Assembly: GCF_020026915.1 (NCBI RefSeq)
Contig: NZ_JAINUY010000003.1
Span: 558,001-622,000, forward strand
Reading direction: 5' to 3'
DNA length: 64,000 bases
Origin: Flavobacterium potami
Lineage (GTDB): Bacteria > Bacteroidota > Bacteroidia > Flavobacteriales > Flavobacteriaceae
Shown here in pieces: positions 25,301-32,697 of this stretch. The position numbers were made by a program, and so were the translations under genes. Position 1 is the stretch's first letter. Each line of letters opens with the position of its first letter. The notes under the pieces are model-generated. The model ran no database searches. It was given only the letters and a program-made list of their open reading frames with translations, and was not told where the DNA came from.

Positions 25301-25473
25301 TTTCAGGATTGATTCCGTTGTGTATCGCTTCTGGAGCGGGTGCAATTGGTAACCGTTCGATTGGTACGGCAGCTGCGGGTGGAATGTTGATAGGAACCGT
25401 ATTTGGTCTTCTAATTATTCCAGGGCTTTATATACTGTTTGCAAAATTAGAAAAACGAGTAAGCAAATCTTAA
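22357..25473 (+). CDS. RND multidrug efflux pump permease (HAE1, AcrB/MexB-like)
   Basis: At 1038 aa the protein has the normal length for an HAE1 pump. It shows the opening MIELFIRRKILSLIISVMIV, the pore region LPITQFPDIVPPSVTV, the proton-relay GIVVDNAIVVVEAVH (paired Asp), AVFIPVAFLSGPVGVFYRQF, and the second-half GLLAKNAILIVEFA with the terminal FRPILMTSFAFISGLIPL. It exports drugs, dyes or detergents from the periplasm and inner leaflet using the proton gradient. It lies between the adaptor and outer-membrane factor genes of the same system. Substrate range cannot be read from the sequence. Confidence 0.96.
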   Translation: MIELFIRRKILSLIISVMIVLLGLLALFQLPITQFPDIVPPSVTVTAKYTGANAEVSANAVALPLERAINGVPGMTYMSTVTSNDGLTLIQVFFEVGTDPDLAAVNVQNRVTTILDELPEEVIRAGVTTEKEVNSMLMYLNITSTDKTQDEQFIFNFTDINILQELKRIDGVGRAEIMGQKEYSMRVWLDPEKMLSYNISANEVIASLQKQNISAAPGKVGEGSGQMNNQLQYVIKYGGKFFEPNQYEEIALRANADGTILRLKDISKIEFGAMSYGMVSKTDGKPSASIMLKQRPGSNASEVIASVKEKMAELKGSSFPPGMEFNIAYDVSRFLDASIHEVLRTLVEAFILVAFVVFLFLQDWRSTLIPVLAVPVALIGAFTFMSMMGFSINLLTLFALVLSIGIVVDNAIVVVEAVHVKISEEHMSPMDATISAMKEITGAVIAITIVMAAVFIPVAFLSGPVGVFYRQFSLTMAISIVISGVNALTLTPALCAIMLKAHDPNKEKKSLLDRFFHRFNNWFDNITSKYIKVLVKFADRNTVTIGLLVLFCILTWGTTKFLASGFIPTEDQGMVYVSVTTPQGATVERTEKALDEVTRIAKEIKGVDNVTTLAGYSIVTEIAGASYGMGMINLKDWSERDISVTEFMAELTEKTKGISDAQIEIFAPPTVPGFGNTSGFELRLLDKSGGSITNTDKVTKEFIQELNASPEIQNSFSSFDATFPQYMIHIDYDLAAKKGISVDNAMSTLQTMLGSFYATNFIRFSQMYKVMVQASPQFRQNPESILDMYLKNDKGEMVPFSTFVKLERVYGPEVLTRYNMYMSAMINGEPAEGYSSGDAIAAVERIAAEKLPSRFELEWSGMTREEILSGNQTIYIFALCILFVYLLLAAQYESLLLPFPVLLSLPVGVFGSYIALVMVGLDNNIYAQVALVMLIGLLAKNAILIVEFAMAQNKLGRDIVEAAIEGARLRFRPILMTSFAFISGLIPLCIASGAGAIGNRSIGTAAAGGMLIGTVFGLLIIPGLYILFAKLEKRVSKS

Positions 25474-25488
25474 TGTATAATTTTTTTA

Positions 25489-25684
25489 AACACATAGAAT
25501 CATAGGATTTGGGAAGCTAAAAAAGGCGTTTCACTTCATTTAAATAAACATAGCTGAACGGTAATCTTCAAAAAACAAAGTTGAAGCTTTAGGCGAATGA
25601 GAAGTTATAAGTATCGCTATGTGTTAGAAACTAGTTTCTTTCCATTCCCTTTTTAGAGAAGAAAAACCTATGTTTCTATGTGTT
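25489..25684. repeat. ~196-bp element with AACACATAGAAACATAGG terminal inverted repeats, copy B
   Basis: The terminal arms 25489-25506 and 25667-25684 are inverted repeats of 18 bp with one mismatch. The right ~65 bp (from GTTAGAAACTAGTTTCTTTC at about 25623) is shared with the copy at 33764-33835, and the end words with copy A at 13531. It has no coding capacity and sits inside the efflux operon between the pump and channel genes. The shape is that of a miniature inverted-repeat element or a large palindromic repeat; no target duplication was confirmed. Confidence 0.75.
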
Positions 25685-25725
25685 AAAAAAAACAGACAAA
25701 GGATTGAACAAAATAAATTAAAACA

Positions 25726-27216
25726 ATGAAAGATATATTAAATCAATATAAAAATGCTGATGTACAGTTTCTAAGGACAACCAAGAGTGCCGTTGTTATA
25801 ACGGGAATTTTACTTTTGACTGCTTGTTCTGCACCAAAAGTCAGCAGTAAATTAGATGCCGCAAAACTTCCAGAAAATTTTGATGCACAGCGAAAAGAAG
25901 TTGCTAAAGATGATTTTATTCCATTAAAAACAGAAACCTTTTTTAAAGATCCTAAATTAGAGGAATTACTAAAAAAAGCGGTGACCAAAAATCCTGATTA
26001 TTTAATTATGCAGGAAAGAATTTTAATTGCTAATTCGCATTTAAAAGTCGCTAAACTGGCACTTCTTCCTTCTTTAGATCTTGTTGCAGACGCTTCTGGA
26101 ACACATTACGGAAAATATACAATGGATGGCGTTGGTAACTTTGATACTAATTTTTCTCAGAATATTTCAGAAAGACAAAGAATCAATGAAGACCTTACCC
26201 CTAACCTATTTTTAGGTGGAAAAGTATCTTGGGAAGCCGATATTTGGGGAAAATTAAGCAATCGTAAAAAAGCGGCTCAACAACGTTTTTTCGCATCTCA
26301 ACAAGGAATGCGTTTATTGCAAACAAGACTTTTGGGTGACGTTGCCGATTTGTACTTTAAACTTATCGCTCTAGACAAACAAGCTAAAATTTACGATGAC
26401 AACTTAAAAACCCAAGAAAGAGCTTTAGATATCGTTTCGGCTCAAAGATCGGTTGGAAAAGCTACAGAATTGGCTGTGCAACAATTTAATGCGCAAAATA
26501 GTAACATTCATGCCGAAGCTTCAGAACTGAAATTAAGCATCGATCAAACTGAAAAAGCATTATTAACTCTTTTAGGGGAATACGGCGGAAAAATAGAAAG
26601 AAGCAACGATTTCTTATCAGGACATTTAGAAGTTTTAAACCAAAAAATCAGTGTGGATTCTATCATTCACAAAAGACCAGATGTTTCTGAAGCTTATTTC
26701 GAATTGTTAGCGAGTAATGCCGATGCAAAATCAGCTCGTGCAGCCTTTTTCCCAACGGTAAATTTAGGAGGTTATGCCGGATTTAATTCGTTTTCTTTCA
26801 ATACCCTTTTTGATGCCGGTTCTTTTGCATGGCAGATTTTAGGCGGGTTAACAGCGCCTGTTTTCAATAAAGGTCAGATTAAGCAGGAATTTTATGTTTC
26901 GAACAGAAGACAGGAGATTTCATTTCTTCAATATCAAAATACGGTTACAACAGCTTTTAATGAATTGAGTGCATTATTACGCAGAAATGAAGCTTACGAA
27001 GATGTTTTAAAATACAAAATGAATGAAATTGATCATCTTGAGATTGCAGTAAACGTTTCAAATGATTTGTATTTAAGTGGTTATGCCAATTACTTGGAAA
27101 TCATTAGTGCACAACAAAATAAATTGCAGGCAGAACTTGATTTTGTTGACATTCAATTGCGAAATGCAAACTCTCAAGTTTTATTGTATAAAGCTTTAGG
27201 TGGCGTAATTAATTAG
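25726..27216 (+). CDS. Efflux outer-membrane factor lipoprotein (TolC/NodT family)
   Basis: The 496-aa protein has a long N-terminal region (about 20 aa) before a lipobox (GILLLTACSAP, Cys34), then two OEP repeats typical of OprM/NodT channels: PDYLIMQERILIANSHLKV...LPSLDLVADASG in the first half and KRPDVSEAYFELLASNADAKSARAAFFPTVNLGG in the second, ending FVDIQLRNANSQVLLYKALGG. It forms the trimeric outer-membrane duct for the adaptor and pump encoded upstream. A strong terminator follows. Confidence 0.93.
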   Translation: MKDILNQYKNADVQFLRTTKSAVVITGILLLTACSAPKVSSKLDAAKLPENFDAQRKEVAKDDFIPLKTETFFKDPKLEELLKKAVTKNPDYLIMQERILIANSHLKVAKLALLPSLDLVADASGTHYGKYTMDGVGNFDTNFSQNISERQRINEDLTPNLFLGGKVSWEADIWGKLSNRKKAAQQRFFASQQGMRLLQTRLLGDVADLYFKLIALDKQAKIYDDNLKTQERALDIVSAQRSVGKATELAVQQFNAQNSNIHAEASELKLSIDQTEKALLTLLGEYGGKIERSNDFLSGHLEVLNQKISVDSIIHKRPDVSEAYFELLASNADAKSARAAFFPTVNLGGYAGFNSFSFNTLFDAGSFAWQILGGLTAPVFNKGQIKQEFYVSNRRQEISFLQYQNTVTTAFNELSALLRRNEAYEDVLKYKMNEIDHLEIAVNVSNDLYLSGYANYLEIISAQQNKLQAELDFVDIQLRNANSQVLLYKALGGVIN

Positions 27217-27273
27217 TGTTTATATATTGGTCAAAATTATTTCTGTTTTTTAGCTCATCGCAGAGGTAATTTT

Positions 27274-27306
27274 AAATCCCATTTCGTATGAAATGGGATT
27301 TTTTTG
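27274..27306 (+). terminator. Rho-independent terminator of the RND efflux operon
   Basis: AAATCCCATTTC (27274-27285) pairs perfectly with GAAATGGGATTT (27290-27301) around a GTAT loop, followed by a T-run. It lies 57 bp after the outer-membrane factor stop. Confidence 0.92.
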
Positions 27307-27369
27307 TAAAAACAATTCGCATTTCCAGTTTACTTTTTACCTTTATTCTAAAATACTAAAATTCCATTG

Positions 27370-27930
27370 ATGGATATTTCCAAAATTCTTGATCTCATAT
27401 ACCAACTTCCTGAACAGTCCAAATTGGAACTGCAAAATAATGTTTCCGAAATTGCTTTCCCGAAAGGACATATTTTACTAAAAGCCAATAAAATAGAATC
27501 GAATATTTATTTTATAAAAAAAGGATTAGTTAGAGCTTTCGTAGAAAGAGATAATGAAGTTACGTTTTGGTTTGGGAAAGAAGGCGAAACAATCATTTCC
27601 ATGAAAAGTTATGTCGAAGACGAGCCAGGATATGAAAACATTGAACTTTTGGAAGACTGCGAATTATACGAACTCAAAACCAAGAATCTAAGAAAACTAT
27701 TCAACGAAGATGTCCACATTGCCAATTGGGGAAGAAAATTTGCTGAAAAAGAATTGATTAAAACCGAAGAACGTTTGATTTCCAGACAATTTAAAAATGC
27801 TTCTGAACGTTATTTGGAATTAATGAAAGATCATCCTGAACTTATTAAAAGAGTGCAATTAGGACATATAGCTTCTTATTTAGGAATTACACAAGTTAGT
27901 TTAAGCAGGATTCGCGCGGAATTAAAATAA
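27370..27930 (+). CDS. Crp/Fnr-superfamily transcriptional regulator (cNMP-binding type)
   Basis: This 186-aa protein has a cyclic-nucleotide-binding beta-roll (FPKGHILLKANKIESNIYFI then KKGLVRAFVERDNEVTFWFG) and a short C-terminal helix-turn-helix (LGHIASYLGITQVSLSRIRA). The consensus cAMP-contact sequence is not seen, as is usual for small Bacteroidota Crp paralogues, whose ligand is unknown. The ATG at 27370 is preferred to a TTG one codon earlier. It is the only gene between the efflux terminator and the SMR exporter and could regulate either (inference). Confidence 0.85.
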   Translation: MDISKILDLIYQLPEQSKLELQNNVSEIAFPKGHILLKANKIESNIYFIKKGLVRAFVERDNEVTFWFGKEGETIISMKSYVEDEPGYENIELLEDCELYELKTKNLRKLFNEDVHIANWGRKFAEKELIKTEERLISRQFKNASERYLELMKDHPELIKRVQLGHIASYLGITQVSLSRIRAELK

Positions 27931-27997
27931 AGAATATCACGATTTTTTCCAATTCTAATCATTAATATAAATCTGAACCAATCTACTTTAATCTTTT

Positions 27998-28046
27998 AAA
28001 ATCTGCATGAAAAAATCTATATGCACAAAGTATTTCACGCAGATTT
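27998..28046. repeat. AATCTGC(G/A)TGAAA / TTTCACGCAGATT palindromic repeat, copy 1
   Basis: AAATCTGCATGAAA (27998-28011) and TTTCACGCAGATTT (28033-28046) are inverted with one mismatch (G-U in RNA) and a 21-nt loop; further AGATT words follow (GCAGATTAGATTTTATT). It lies in the 267-bp gap between the Crp-like and SMR genes and is related to the copies at 33609-33693 and, more loosely, 57147-57203. Confidence 0.75.
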
Positions 28047-28197
28047 ACACAGATTTTAGCAGATTAGATTTTATTTATTTAATGCAACTGCTTAATTTTA
28101 TTTCACTTTAATGAATTAAAATAATTTCATTTTTTATCATTTGTTAAATTTTTTCTGCATTCCATAAAAGAACTTTGCACCACAAATTTTTTACTAT

Positions 28198-28524
28198 ATG
28201 AACTGGATTATTCTAATCATCGCGGGCTTATTCGAAGTAGCCTTTGCATCTTGTCTAGGAAAGGCAAAAGCAACAACCGGAACTGAAATGTATTATTGGT
28301 ATATTGGATTTTTTATTTCCTTAACTGTAAGTATGCTTTTACTTATGAAAGCTACTGAAACGCTTCCGTTAGGAACAGCTTATGCGGTTTGGACGGGAAT
28401 TGGAGCGGTTGGAACTGTTCTTGTCGGAATCTTTGTTTTTAAAGAACCAGCAGCATTTTGGAGATTGTTCTTCTTAGCGACTTTGGTTGGTTCTATTATT
28501 GGTTTAAAAGCGGTTTCGCATTAA
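28198..28524 (+). CDS. Small multidrug resistance transporter, SugE/Gdx-like
   Basis: The 108-aa protein has four membrane segments. It opens WIILIIAGLFEVAFASCLGK, with the membrane-embedded Glu14 conserved in all SMR pumps, and has the TLPLGTAYAVWTGIGAVG motif. The Ala-Ser after Glu14 and short length fit the SugE/Gdx branch, which exports guanidinium or quaternary ammonium ions. No guanidine riboswitch was recognised upstream. It converges on the propeller lipoprotein gene across a large palindromic heptamer repeat. Confidence 0.9.
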   Translation: MNWIILIIAGLFEVAFASCLGKAKATTGTEMYYWYIGFFISLTVSMLLLMKATETLPLGTAYAVWTGIGAVGTVLVGIFVFKEPAAFWRLFFLATLVGSIIGLKAVSH

Positions 28525-28540
28525 GGATATGAGTTTTTTT

Positions 28541-28611
28541 GTTTCAGGTTTCAGGTTTCAAGTTAGTATAAGTAACGTGAAACTTGGAACTTGAAACCTG
28601 AAACCTGAAAC
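28541..28611. repeat. Inverted GTTTCAG heptamer arrays forming a perfect 24-bp stem at a convergent junction
   Basis: GTTTCAG, GTTTCAG, GTTTCAAGTT (28541-28564) is exactly complementary to 28588-28611, with a 23-nt loop; further TTGAAACCTGAAACTT copies continue to about 28627. It fills the whole gap between the SMR gene (+) and the propeller gene (-), so either transcript would end in this hairpin. A T-run precedes it. It probably acts as a bidirectional terminator built from heptamers. Confidence 0.9.
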
Positions 28612-28627
28612 TTGAAACCTGAAACTT

Positions 28628-29668
28628 TTAAAACTCCTTAAGAGTCATTCCATCATAACGATATACTCCAGCTAAAGAGCCAAACCAAATACTTCCATCT
28701 TTAGCTTCCAAAATTCCGCAAAGCATTCCCATTCCTTTTAGTGTGAATATTTCAGTTACTTTTGGATTTTTATCGTATAAAGTTTTTTGATCATAACGAG
28801 AAAGTACCCAATACCCATTTGGCTTTACTGCCCCTGTCGTCCAAATATTTCCTTTTTTATCTTCTAGTATAATTGAAGTTCCTCGGTTGGATACTTTCGT
28901 ATACGTTTTTCCATCGTAACGCCAAAGCCCAAATTCGAGAACCAAAGTATCACCTTTCTCGCCTTTTCTGTCTTTGAGTATAGAGCCACCAAACCAAATA
29001 TTTCCTTTTTGATCTTCGATTATCGACCAAACATTGTAAAAAGTTTTCCCGTTTATTTTTTTGAAAGCAGTAAATTTCTTCCCATCATAATAACAAGGCT
29101 CGTCTCTAGTTCCAAACCACAATTTTCCTGTTTTATCTTCCATAATTGAAGTAACAGCATTACTCGAAAGTCCGTCTTTAGTGGTGAAATTTCGAAATTT
29201 TTTTCCATCGTAACGACTTGCTCCGCCGCCAGTAGCCAACCAAACATTACCCGCTTTATCTTCATAAATAGATGCAACGAAATTACTTGGAAGTCCGTTT
29301 TGGGTTGTAAAATGTTGAATAGTTTTTTTATTATAAAAATAAACCCCTGAATCTTTAGTTGCAAACCAGAGATTTCCTTTTCGATCTTCTAAAACATCCC
29401 AAAAACTAGGTGATTTTATGTTATTTGTTAGATTGGTAAAAGATTTTCCATTGTATCGAAAAACGTCTTGAAAAGAAGCAATTAAAATGTTTCCGTTTTT
29501 GTCTTGCCTTACATTCCGTACCATCCCCTTTGGTCCGTCTGGTGTCACAGCATCTCTTTTTTCTACCAAAATATTCTCTTTCTGCTGTTTTATTTGATTG
29601 GATTCTTTACAAGATGTAAAAAAAACGAATACCGAAAACAAGATGTATATTCGCAAGTATAGCTTCAT
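28628..29668 (-). CDS. Lipoprotein with two-component-regulator-type beta-propeller repeats
   Basis: The 346-aa protein starts with a lipobox signal (YILFSVFVFFTSCKES) and then consists of about seven repeats of the Reg_prop type, each like EDKAGNVWLATGGGASRYDG or EDRKGNLWFATKDSGVYFYN. Such blades form the periplasmic sensor of hybrid kinases; here no kinase is attached. The ATG at 29668 is chosen; an upstream in-frame start (29794) would overlap the divergent regulator gene and bury the signal. It is divergent from the membrane-anchored winged-helix regulator, suggesting a sensor-regulator pair (inference). Confidence 0.85.
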   Translation of the reverse strand: MKLYLRIYILFSVFVFFTSCKESNQIKQQKENILVEKRDAVTPDGPKGMVRNVRQDKNGNILIASFQDVFRYNGKSFTNLTNNIKSPSFWDVLEDRKGNLWFATKDSGVYFYNKKTIQHFTTQNGLPSNFVASIYEDKAGNVWLATGGGASRYDGKKFRNFTTKDGLSSNAVTSIMEDKTGKLWFGTRDEPCYYDGKKFTAFKKINGKTFYNVWSIIEDQKGNIWFGGSILKDRKGEKGDTLVLEFGLWRYDGKTYTKVSNRGTSIILEDKKGNIWTTGAVKPNGYWVLSRYDQKTLYDKNPKVTEIFTLKGMGMLCGILEAKDGSIWFGSLAGVYRYDGMTLKEF

Positions 29669-29779
29669 TTTTAATCGATTTTTAAAATTTGTTTGACCAA
29701 AATTACTTTGATAATTTCCAGTTGGAATAATTTGAATTGTAAATAAAATTGTAAACTTTGTAAATAAACTCTTGACACT

Positions 29780-30664
29780 ATGTCTTATAACCAAAATCTC
29801 TTTTCCAGGAAATACAAATATTTGCTTCTATCGATAACATTCTTGCTTATCGCTTTACTGTTCGTGTCTTTCGGAAAAACGGAAAACAATGATTTTGATA
29901 GTGCCAAAAGAGAAGTTTTGCTCCGCAGTATCGGACATGAATTACTTTTACAATCAGGCGACAGTACATCCAGAGTTCTTCCTATTAAAAAAATTGCTTC
30001 CAACGAATATCAAATCGAGTTTGGAAAGGATTTTTCTTTCCACCCAGATGTACTTGTAAAAACTATCGAGCGCTTGCTGGCTAATGATCCACTTGCAAAA
30101 GAGTATATAGTGAATGTTCTGAATTCTGAAAACTCCAGTGTTGTTTATGGATACCGTATTTCTAAAGATAAAAGAAATGAAGCCGTACCTTGTCGTGGCC
30201 GAATACAACCTAAAGCAAAATATAGCATCAACATAAAATTAAAGCCTACAAATACAATAGAAAATGGATATCTTTTAGGAAGTCTTCCATTTTTAGCTTT
30301 TGTGGGTTTCATTTTTGTTAGATCGTTTAAACCTCAAAAAAAATTAAAGACCAATAAAAAAAGTGATTTTTTAGATTTAGGAACAATTCAATTTGACCCA
30401 AAAAATAGAAAACTTATAATAAATGAAAGTACTATAGAACTTACGGCAACAGAATCGCGTCTACTGCATATTTTTGCACTTTCGCCAAATAGCACTATAG
30501 AAAGAAGTCAACTTCAAAAAGAAATTTGGGAAGACGAAGGCGTCATCGTAGGTCGTAGCCTAGATATGTTTATCTCAAAACTTAGAAAAAAATTGGAAGC
30601 AGATCCTACTATTAATATTGTTGTGATACGTGGAAAAGGATATAAATTGGAAATTAACTCTTAA
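29780..30664 (+). CDS. Membrane-anchored winged-helix transcriptional regulator
   Basis: The 294-aa protein has a first membrane segment (YLLLSITFLLIALLFVSFG, about 14-32), a periplasmic domain of ~120 aa, a second membrane segment (GYLLGSLPFLAFVGFIFVRS, about 154-173), and then a cytoplasmic OmpR/PhoB-type DNA-binding domain (LTATESRLLHIFALSPNSTI, GRSLDMFISKLRKKL, IVVIRGKGYKLE). It has no receiver domain, so it should respond to a periplasmic signal directly, like ToxR/CadC but with reversed domain order. It is divergently transcribed from the propeller lipoprotein, a likely partner or target. Confidence 0.85.
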   Translation: MSYNQNLFSRKYKYLLLSITFLLIALLFVSFGKTENNDFDSAKREVLLRSIGHELLLQSGDSTSRVLPIKKIASNEYQIEFGKDFSFHPDVLVKTIERLLANDPLAKEYIVNVLNSENSSVVYGYRISKDKRNEAVPCRGRIQPKAKYSINIKLKPTNTIENGYLLGSLPFLAFVGFIFVRSFKPQKKLKTNKKSDFLDLGTIQFDPKNRKLIINESTIELTATESRLLHIFALSPNSTIERSQLQKEIWEDEGVIVGRSLDMFISKLRKKLEADPTINIVVIRGKGYKLEINS

Positions 30665-30788
30665 GGAAAACATGCTCACTTTTTCCATATCCTATTAATG
30701 CAATTTTAGCATCACATGATAATAAAATAGCATTTTACATCATTATTCTCTATTTTATCTTTGTCAAAAATTAAAGCATAAAATAAGA

Positions 30789-31235
30789 ATGACATTCAGC
30801 CACAGTATTAAATCTTTTGATGAATTAACGAATCACGAATTGTACAATATGCTTCGTTTAAGAAGCGACGTTTTTGTGGTCGAACAAAACTGTCCGTATT
30901 TGGATTTGGACAATAAAGATCAAAAAAGTTTTCACCTTTTGTATTATGTTGATAACGATTTGGCAGGTGTAACACGTTTACTTCCGTCTGGTTTATCATA
31001 CAATGAAATTTCAATTGGAAGAGTTGTAATTGCAAGAACGCACCGCGGACTAGGATTAGGAGTAAAACTAATGGAAGCTACAATTGCAGGCTGCGAAGAA
31101 AAATTTGGAAAAGCTCCAATTCGAATAAGCGCACAATACCATTTATCGAAATTCTACCAATCGCTCGGTTTTAAAGAACAAGGCGAAGCTTATGACGAAG
31201 ACGGGATTCCGCATATTGAAATGCTACGGGCTTAA
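30789..31235 (+). CDS. elaA: ElaA-family GNAT N-acetyltransferase
   Basis: The 148-aa protein shows the ElaA N-terminus (LYNMLRLRSDVFVVEQNCPY then LDLDNKD) and the acetyl-CoA-binding region IGRVVIARTHRGLGLGVKLM, followed by ISAQYHLSKFYQSLGF. ElaA proteins are single-domain acyltransferases of unknown substrate. The gene is monocistronic-looking, with a 124-bp gap upstream and a convergent LysR gene 3 bp downstream. Confidence 0.88.
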   Translation: MTFSHSIKSFDELTNHELYNMLRLRSDVFVVEQNCPYLDLDNKDQKSFHLLYYVDNDLAGVTRLLPSGLSYNEISIGRVVIARTHRGLGLGVKLMEATIAGCEEKFGKAPIRISAQYHLSKFYQSLGFKEQGEAYDEDGIPHIEMLRA

Positions 31236-31237
31236 TT

Positions 31238-32101
31238 TTAAGGGACTATCAATTTTAAAACGTTGGCCAAAACAGGATTATGATCCTCGGTTCGCCAGTT
31301 AATGTATAAATCAGTTTCTAAAGGAAGCTTTATAAATCGTAAACCTGGAATTTCATGAAAAAGATACGAATCGGGCAAAATAGCAATTCCTAATCCTTTT
31401 CGAACCAAAGCAATAATGGCAGAACCAAATTCAGAATGAAGATAAACTTCTGGAGCGTTTTCTAAAGAATTGAATAGTCTTCGAATAAGATCACTGTAGC
31501 TGCTTCCTTCGTCATTAGTTGGCAAAATGAACTTTTGAGAAGCCAATGTTTCTTTGGTTAAATCCTCAGGTGTTTGATAAGGATGATTTTCAGGAACAAC
31601 AAGTGCTAAATGGTCGGTATGGATCTTTTGAGACTGAATATCTTTGGCATTATTAATATCTCTGGTAATCGCCAAATCGATTTTGTAATTACGTAGATAA
31701 TCTTGCTGATTCTCATAAAGAACCTGAACCAGTTTGATTTTAAGTTTAGGAAAAGCATCAGAAATACGGGATAGAATTTCGGGCATAAGAGAAGCAGAAA
31801 TAGAATCGGGATGAGAAATCGTAATGGTACCGCTCTCCCCTAACTGAATCTGACGGGCAGATTGATGAATAAATTCAAGTTTATTCAATTCGACTTCCCA
31901 TTTTTCTTTTAAGAATTGGCCCGCAGCGGTAAGTTTGACATTACGTTTATTACGCTCAAATAACTGCACACCAAGCTGATTTTCTAAAGACTGAATTTGT
32001 CGGCTTAGTGCTGATTGTGTAATATTCATTTTTCCGGCAGTATTCCAGAAATGAAGTTCGCGAGACAATGCCAAAAAATATTTAATTTGCTGTAAATCCA
32101 T
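31238..32101 (-). CDS. LysR-family transcriptional regulator
   Basis: The 287-aa protein begins with a LysR winged helix (MDLQQIKYFLALSRELHFWN, MNITQSALSRQIQSLENQL) and a co-inducer domain (GTITISHPDSISASLMPEIL, LVVPENHPYQ, RKGLGIAILPDSYL). Family members usually control an adjacent divergent gene; here that is the GNAT gene at 32164 with the EamA transporter behind it, separated by 62 bp that would hold the operator. Its 3' end nearly touches the ElaA gene. Confidence 0.9.
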   Translation of the reverse strand: MDLQQIKYFLALSRELHFWNTAGKMNITQSALSRQIQSLENQLGVQLFERNKRNVKLTAAGQFLKEKWEVELNKLEFIHQSARQIQLGESGTITISHPDSISASLMPEILSRISDAFPKLKIKLVQVLYENQQDYLRNYKIDLAITRDINNAKDIQSQKIHTDHLALVVPENHPYQTPEDLTKETLASQKFILPTNDEGSSYSDLIRRLFNSLENAPEVYLHSEFGSAIIALVRKGLGIAILPDSYLFHEIPGLRFIKLPLETDLYINWRTEDHNPVLANVLKLIVP

Positions 32102-32163
32102 TGATGCAATTTACGCATTTATTGAGAATAAAAAATAGCTTTTAACGCATTAAAAAATAATAC

Positions 32164-32685
32164 ATGAATACAATAAAAATACTTAAAGCAACAATTGATG
32201 ATGTAATTCAATTACAATTAATTGGAAGAATTACTTTTTCAGAAACATTTTCAGAGGTTAACAGCAAAGAAAATATGGCGAAGTATCTAAACGAAAGTTT
32301 TGCTACAGAAAAACTGATCTCAGAACTTAACAACCCGTTTTCTTATTTTTATTTGGCTGTTTTAGACGAAAAAGTAGTCGGTTATTTAAAATTGAATACT
32401 GGAGAAGCACAAACTGAAAAAGAAGATTTGAAAGCATTAGAAATCGAGCGTATTTATGTTGCAAAAGAATTTCACGGAAAAAAAGTAGCACAGGCACTTT
32501 ATGCACAAGCCGAAGAAACCGCATTAAAACTAAAAGCAACTTATATGTGGTTGGGTGTTTGGGAAGAGAATTTCAGAGCCGTAAGTTTCTACACAAAAAA
32601 TGGTTTTGTACAATTTGACACGCACATTTTCCGCTTAGGCGACGACGAACAAACCGATTTAATGATGAAAAAAGTTTTATCCTAA
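32164..32685 (+). CDS. GNAT-family N-acetyltransferase
   Basis: The 173-aa protein carries the GNAT fold: IKILKATIDDVIQLQLIGR at the start, VGYLKLNTGEAQTE, the acetyl-CoA loop VAKEFHGKKVAQALYAQAEE and the ending WLGVWEENFRAVSFYTKNGF. It resembles PaiA/spermidine-type acetyltransferases of about the same length, but the substrate is not predictable. It is the first gene of a likely two-gene unit with the EamA transporter (12-bp gap), and is divergent from a LysR regulator. Confidence 0.85.
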   Translation: MNTIKILKATIDDVIQLQLIGRITFSETFSEVNSKENMAKYLNESFATEKLISELNNPFSYFYLAVLDEKVVGYLKLNTGEAQTEKEDLKALEIERIYVAKEFHGKKVAQALYAQAEETALKLKATYMWLGVWEENFRAVSFYTKNGFVQFDTHIFRLGDDEQTDLMMKKVLS

Positions 32686-32697
32686 TACTTTTCAAAA

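Noticed and set aside
28081..28197. Guanidine (ykkC-type) riboswitch or clear promoter before the SMR exporter
   Set aside because: No conserved riboswitch core was recognised, and the TTTG (28140-28143) to GAACTTTG (28170-28177) spacing of 26 bp is too long for the usual promoter.
29668..29794. Longer start for the propeller lipoprotein
   Set aside because: It would overlap the divergent regulator's start and place the lipobox 60 residues in, where it could not act as a signal.
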